From Syntrophus buswellii (lineage in GTDB: Bacteria; Desulfobacterota; Syntrophia; Syntrophales; Syntrophaceae): 64,000 bases of DNA. The notes under the pieces are model-generated. The model was not told where the DNA came from. It was given only the letters and a program-made list of their open reading frames with translations, and did not search any database. The position numbers and the translations under genes are program-made. The stretch covers positions 3,188,432-3,252,431 of the forward strand of contig NZ_CP175563.1 in NCBI RefSeq assembly GCF_046097065.1. The letters run 5' to 3'. Below, in pieces: positions 60,481 through 64,000 of the stretch; the stretch's first letter is position 1; each line of letters starts with the position of its first letter.

Positions 60481-61215
60481 CTATCCCCTGTGGTGGAGAT
60501 ACCAGGAAAGCTGACGGCAGATTCCCCGGATAATCCGGACCTCCCTGGCGGAAAGGCGCATCCGGGAAAAGAGCCGCCGGATGTGCATCATCCAGTATTC
60601 GGGGTTTTCCGGGTTCAGAAAGCCGATTTCCTGCAAAAGGGCGCCGATGTGCCCGTACATTCCCTCGGTTTCCCGGGAAGAGGCCATTTTCGGGGTGAAC
60701 CGCTCTGGAACCCCTATTTCCGCCATCGAAATTTCATAGCAGAGGATCATGACCGCATGAGACAGGTTGAGCGAGCGGAACCGCTCCGAGGTGGGGATGG
60801 AGACAACACTCTGGCAGTACCGCAGGTCCTCATTGGTCAACCCCGTATCCTCCGGGCCGAACAAAAGAGCCACGTCATTTTTTCTCGATAGTTCAACCAC
60901 CTGCTCCGCCATATCCCTGGGCGACATCACCGGCCCCCGGGCAAGGCCCAGCCGGGCGGTCGTTCCGACGACATAGTGAAATCCGGAAAGGGCTTCCCCC
61001 AGGTCCCGGCAATAGACGATGGAATCGACGACATCTGCAGCCAGATGGGTGGACATCTGACGGATTTCCTCCTGCGGGTAATCCCGGTCACTCACCACCA
61101 TCAGCCTCTCCACTCCCATGTTCTTGGCGCAGCGCGCCGCCGAGCCTATGTTTCCTGCATATTTCGGACGGTTTAAAACAACCGCGATATGCTCCTTATC
61201 CGCCGTTAACCGCAT
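60481..61215 (-). CDS. trmJ: TrmH-family tRNA 2'-O-methyltransferase (TrmJ-like)
   Basis: SPOUT methyltransferase, probably modifying tRNA position 32. The 244-aa product has PKYAGNIGSAARCAKNMG (motif 1), LLFGPEDTGLTN (motif 2) and SLNLSHAVMILCYEI (motif 3), the knot that binds SAM. The C-terminal helical tail matches TrmJ. I start at the ATG at 61215; an open frame to 61341 adds no similarity. Its upstream region faces rsmG on the other strand. Confidence 0.85.
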   Translation of the reverse strand: MRLTADKEHIAVVLNRPKYAGNIGSAARCAKNMGVERLMVVSDRDYPQEEIRQMSTHLAADVVDSIVYCRDLGEALSGFHYVVGTTARLGLARGPVMSPRDMAEQVVELSRKNDVALLFGPEDTGLTNEDLRYCQSVVSIPTSERFRSLNLSHAVMILCYEISMAEIGVPERFTPKMASSRETEGMYGHIGALLQEIGFLNPENPEYWMMHIRRLFSRMRLSAREVRIIRGICRQLSWYLHHRG

Positions 61216-61421
61216 GCCCTGCAACACCTTTTGTTCTCTCTTCGTCCCTTGTTGACAGACCTTTTCCAATCGCATAGAAAGGAGGCAAATATGTAATCCT
61301 TTTTCACCCAAAAGAAAAGTTTTGAAATAAACCTTTGCCAACGATCCGCCTTCTTTTTATCCTGTCGACATGTTCGGGCCGTATCGTGCCGTCCGATCAA
61401 TCCGGGTAGAGGAACTTTTTA

Positions 61422-62165
61422 TTGGAACATTCATCGTCTTGCGACTTCAATACCGCCGGATCCGGGGGATTGACAAAACGCTTCAAAGAGTCGGCTGCCG
61501 GGCTGGGTGTCGTTCTCACCGATGAGCAGCTGCAGAATTTCCAGCGGTATTATCAGGAACTGGACCTGTGGAACTCCCGTTTCAACCTGGTGGCTTCCAC
61601 GGAATCTGCGGAGGAAGTCTTTGTCAAACATTTCCTGGATTCCCTGACCCTGGTCCCCTTTCTCCCCCTTCCCGACGGACGCCTCCTGGACATCGGAACG
61701 GGTGGGGGATTCCCGGGGATTCCCTTGAAGATTGCCATCCCCGGTCTGAAGGTCACCCTGCTGGAGGCCTCCCGAAAAAAGGTGTCCTTCCTCAAATCCC
61801 TCTGCCGGATCCTGAAGCTGGAGGGAATGTCCATCCTCCAGGAACGTCTTGAAAGCCTGCTGAAAGAGGAGTCATCCAGGGTCTGCTTCGACATGGTGGT
61901 TTCCCGGGCCGCCCTGAAGCTTCCGCAATACCTTCAGGCGGCAGGCGGGCTGGTCTCCCCGTCCGGATTGATCTTTGCGATGAAGGGAGCCAATTACCGG
62001 ACGGAACTGGATGACGTGTCGGATGTCCTGACCGACTGGAACCTGGTCTTGACCGATGTGCACACCCTGACCCTTCCCCGGGGGGGCGATTTCCGGGCGA
62101 TCCTGATCTTCAAAAAGTTGCAGACCCATCTCACCTTCAGGGGCCCGGCGGCTACAAGGATTTGA
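61422..62165 (+). CDS. rsmG: 16S rRNA m7G527 methyltransferase
   Basis: Methylates N7 of G527 in 16S rRNA. The 247-aa product has SAM motif I LLDIGTGGGFPGIPLKI and the family segment LWNSRFNLVASTE and VVSRAALKLP. It starts at a TTG preceded by AGAGGAA; no better start is visible. In many bacteria rsmG lies just upstream of parA-parB near the origin, as here. Confidence 0.92.
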   Translation: MEHSSSCDFNTAGSGGLTKRFKESAAGLGVVLTDEQLQNFQRYYQELDLWNSRFNLVASTESAEEVFVKHFLDSLTLVPFLPLPDGRLLDIGTGGGFPGIPLKIAIPGLKVTLLEASRKKVSFLKSLCRILKLEGMSILQERLESLLKEESSRVCFDMVVSRAALKLPQYLQAAGGLVSPSGLIFAMKGANYRTELDDVSDVLTDWNLVLTDVHTLTLPRGGDFRAILIFKKLQTHLTFRGPAATRI

Positions 62166-62291
62166 AATCATGTGTATTATTCATAACTTACTATAAAGAT
62201 TGACGAAAATACTCCTTCTAAAATAGATTTTTTTGTGTTAACGTCTCCACCTCTTACAGGATCATAAAATATTAAAACCGGTTTTGCTCCC

Positions 62292-63062
62292 ATGCGAAAA
62301 GTGATATCCATTGCCAATCAAAAGGGGGGAGTGGGAAAAACCACGACAGCGATCAACCTCTCAGCGACTCTGGCTTCAGCCGAAAAAAAGACCCTCCTCA
62401 TCGACTGCGACGCCCAGGGAAATGCCAGCAGCGGCGTGGGCATCAACAGGGAGCAGATTTCGGAGAAAAATCTCTACTCCGCCCTGATCAACAGGGTCCC
62501 GCTGCAGGAGGTGGTTGTCCCCACCTGCATCCCCTATCTCGATGCCGTAGCCGCCACTCAGGATCTGGTCGGGGTTGAGGTTGAATTCATTTCGATACAG
62601 GAGCGGGAAAAGCAGCTTCGAAGGCTGATCCGGGAATTGGATACGCAGTATGATTTTATCATCCTGGATTGTCCTCCTTCCCTGGGTTTTTTGACATTGA
62701 ACGCCCTGGTGGCTTCATCCTCGGTCATTGTTCCCCTCCAATGCGAATATTTTGCGCTGGAAGGTCTGGGACAGCTCATGAGTACGCTGAAACTCGTCAA
62801 GACCCGCTTGAATCCGATGCTTTCCCTGGGAGGCATCCTGCTGACGATGTTTGATTCACGGAATCTTCTATCCCGGCGGGTCAGCGAAGATGTGCGCAGC
62901 CACTTCGGAGGCTCCGTGTTCAATACGGTGATCCCCAGGAATGTCCGTCTGTCCGAGAGCCCGAGCCACGGACTTCCGATCATTTACTATGACATCAAAT
63001 CCCGCGGGGCGGTTTCCTACATGGAGCTTGCCCAGGAAGTTCTGAACAGCAAGAGGATCTGA
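62292..63062 (+). CDS. parA: Chromosome-partition ATPase
   Basis: ParA/Soj ATPase that moves ParB-parS complexes. The 256-aa product has the deviant Walker A KGGVGKTT (11-18), LLIDCDAQGNAS and FIILDCPPSLGFLT (Walker B). Short 256-aa length is typical for chromosomal ParA without an N-terminal HTH. It stands 126 bp after rsmG and abuts parB. Confidence 0.95.
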   Translation: MRKVISIANQKGGVGKTTTAINLSATLASAEKKTLLIDCDAQGNASSGVGINREQISEKNLYSALINRVPLQEVVVPTCIPYLDAVAATQDLVGVEVEFISIQEREKQLRRLIRELDTQYDFIILDCPPSLGFLTLNALVASSSVIVPLQCEYFALEGLGQLMSTLKLVKTRLNPMLSLGGILLTMFDSRNLLSRRVSEDVRSHFGGSVFNTVIPRNVRLSESPSHGLPIIYYDIKSRGAVSYMELAQEVLNSKRI

Positions 63063-63914
63063 ATGCCGCCTAAAAACATTCTGGGCAAGGGATTGGGGGC
63101 CATTCTTCCCGATATCCTTGAAGACTTGAACGAACGGCCCTCCTTCATATTCTGCAGTGTGGAGGAGCTGATTCCCAACCGTTTTCAGCCCAGAAAGGAA
63201 TTTGACGATGAAGAGCACCGGAATCTGGTGGAGTCCATTCGAACCAAGGGGCTGCTCCAGCCGGTCATTGTCCGGCCGCAGGAGGGAGGATACGAGATCA
63301 TCGCCGGTGAACGCCGCTGGCGGGCCGCCAAGGAAGCCGGCTGCACGGAAATCCCCATCCTGATCCGGGACGTTCAGGATCTGGAACTGGCCGAACTGTC
63401 ACTCATTGAAAATCTTCAGCGTTCGGCATTGAACGCCCTTGAAGAGGCAGAGGCCTATCACACGCTGATGGAGGTTTTCGGACTTTCCCAGGAGGAGATC
63501 TCCTCACGGGTGGGAAAAGACCGCTCCACGATCGCCAATACCCTGAGGCTGCTGAAGCTCGAGGATGAGATACGCAGGGCGCTGGTCGAAAAGCGGATTT
63601 CCCCGGGCCATGCGAGGGCTCTTCTGACACTGGCGACAAAAAAAGAGCGGCTGAAAGCCCTCGATGTCATCCTGAGCAAGAAGCTCAGCGTACGGGAAAC
63701 GGAGCGCCTCGTTGCCAGGCCTCTGGAAAGGCCTCCCAAAAGGCCGCCAGACGATGAGGCCCGTCACCTGGAGGTGCTGGAAAAGGCCCTCTCCACCCGG
63801 CTCCGGACATCGGTCGTTATTCGACAAGGACGTAAAAAAGGCAGAATTGAGATTCGATATGCCTCTTCTGAAGAGCGGGACCGTCTGCTCGCCCTGTTAA
63901 ATCCGCCGAAATGA
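63063..63914 (+). CDS. parB: Chromosome-partition DNA-binding protein
   Basis: ParB/Spo0J CTP-dependent clamp that loads at parS. The 283-aa product has the N-terminal nuclease-like CTP-binding part (PRKEFDDEEHRNLV, GERRWRAAKEAG and ENLQRSALNALEEA). A helix-turn-helix follows (LSQEEISSRVGKDRSTIANTLRLL), then a C-terminal dimerisation tail. It starts one base after parA. No parS palindrome was spotted in the window. Confidence 0.94.
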   Translation: MPPKNILGKGLGAILPDILEDLNERPSFIFCSVEELIPNRFQPRKEFDDEEHRNLVESIRTKGLLQPVIVRPQEGGYEIIAGERRWRAAKEAGCTEIPILIRDVQDLELAELSLIENLQRSALNALEEAEAYHTLMEVFGLSQEEISSRVGKDRSTIANTLRLLKLEDEIRRALVEKRISPGHARALLTLATKKERLKALDVILSKKLSVRETERLVARPLERPPKRPPDDEARHLEVLEKALSTRLRTSVVIRQGRKKGRIEIRYASSEERDRLLALLNPPK

Positions 63915-63919
63915 ATCGC

Positions 63920-63949
63920 GGAAAAGAGGAGACCACGGAGCCTCTTTCC
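63920..63949 (+). terminator. Possible hairpin after parB
   Basis: GGAAAAGAGG (63920-63929) pairs with CCTCTTTCC (63941-63949) with one bulged A, six bases after the parB stop. A T-rich stretch follows only after 15 bases, so termination is uncertain. Confidence 0.35.
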
Positions 63950-63972
63950 CCGTAAGGAGTAAATTTTTCTCA

Positions 63973-64000
63973 ACACTTATCAACACATGTTGATAAGTGT
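63973..64000. repeat. 28-bp near-perfect palindrome with DnaA-box-like halves
   Basis: Two 13-bp arms around a central CA, reaching the window end. Each arm contains TTATCAACA (63977-63985 and the inverse at 63988-63996), one base off the DnaA box TTATCCACA. Lying just after parB it could belong to the origin region, or be a terminator or operator. It may continue past the window. Confidence 0.55.

Noticed and set aside
62166..63972. A parS site near parAB
   Set aside because: No sequence close to TGTTTCACGTGAAACA was seen, so parS is probably outside the window.
1..64000. CRISPR arrays, tRNA or rRNA genes, complete insertion sequences
   Set aside because: No regularly spaced repeats, no recognisable tRNA or rRNA stretches and no transposase gene were found.

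Overview
The window looks like chromosome of a Gram-negative, Deltaproteobacteria-like bacterium. The closest match by gene style is the Syntrophales, which is inference because no marker gene fixes the taxon. It has LPS sugar genes (Kdo and heptose), a Mla/MCE lipid transporter, VPLPA-CTERM exported proteins, a DUF362 plus multi-cluster ferredoxin pair, a complete type VI secretion system (T6SS), and an rsmG-parA-parB block of the kind that usually lies near the replication origin. Most genes are GC-rich. The restriction-modification island at 12.3-19.9 kb is visibly more AT-rich and looks acquired.

Layout. 1-0.45 kb: a partial ASCH-domain gene behind an integron attC-like site. 1.0-11.0 kb: one tightly packed eight-gene operon joining a Mla-type MCE lipid transporter to a HlyD/RbbA-type ABC efflux system with its own outer-membrane factor. 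11.2-12.25 kb: a small unknown gene and a cupin gene bounded by attC-like sites. 12.27-19.86 kb: a type IC restriction-modification operon (hsdM, a shortened rhuM, hsdS, hsdR) with an embedded PrrC anticodon nuclease. 20.4-24.4 kb: nitroreductase, PsiE-like protein, and a DUF362/ferredoxin pair. 24.4-26.8 kb: two VPLPA-CTERM proteins that share a three-block upstream element with identical spacing. 26.8-29.8 kb: kdsB, hldD and a KdnA-like aminotransferase. 30.5-51.7 kb: T6SS operon. 51.8-55.9 kb: two solute-binding proteins flanking a SpoIIE-type phosphatase. 56.0-60.4 kb, opposite strand: anti-anti-sigma, anti-sigma kinase, spike-tip protein, PAAR, methyltransferase, a 36-aa ORF and a 527-aa unknown protein. 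60.5-64 kb: trmJ, rsmG, parA, parB and a near-perfect palindrome with DnaA-box-like halves.

How it may fit together. All thirteen Tss functions can be assigned (tssA-M, with Hcp the least certain). The T6SS operon also carries non-canonical members: a degenerate acyl-adenylating (ANL) enzyme between tssJ and tssB, an eight-CxxC zinc-ribbon protein between tssG and tssA, a free-standing beta-helical spike tip after vgrG, and a 116-aa unknown. It runs into a sensor/phosphatase trio. Facing it is an operon holding the matching anti-sigma kinase and antagonist together with a second spike tip, PAAR and a candidate effector cassette. My best candidate for an undescribed system is this T6SS with a partner-switching regulator fed by periplasmic binding proteins. 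No tRNA, rRNA or CRISPR array was seen.
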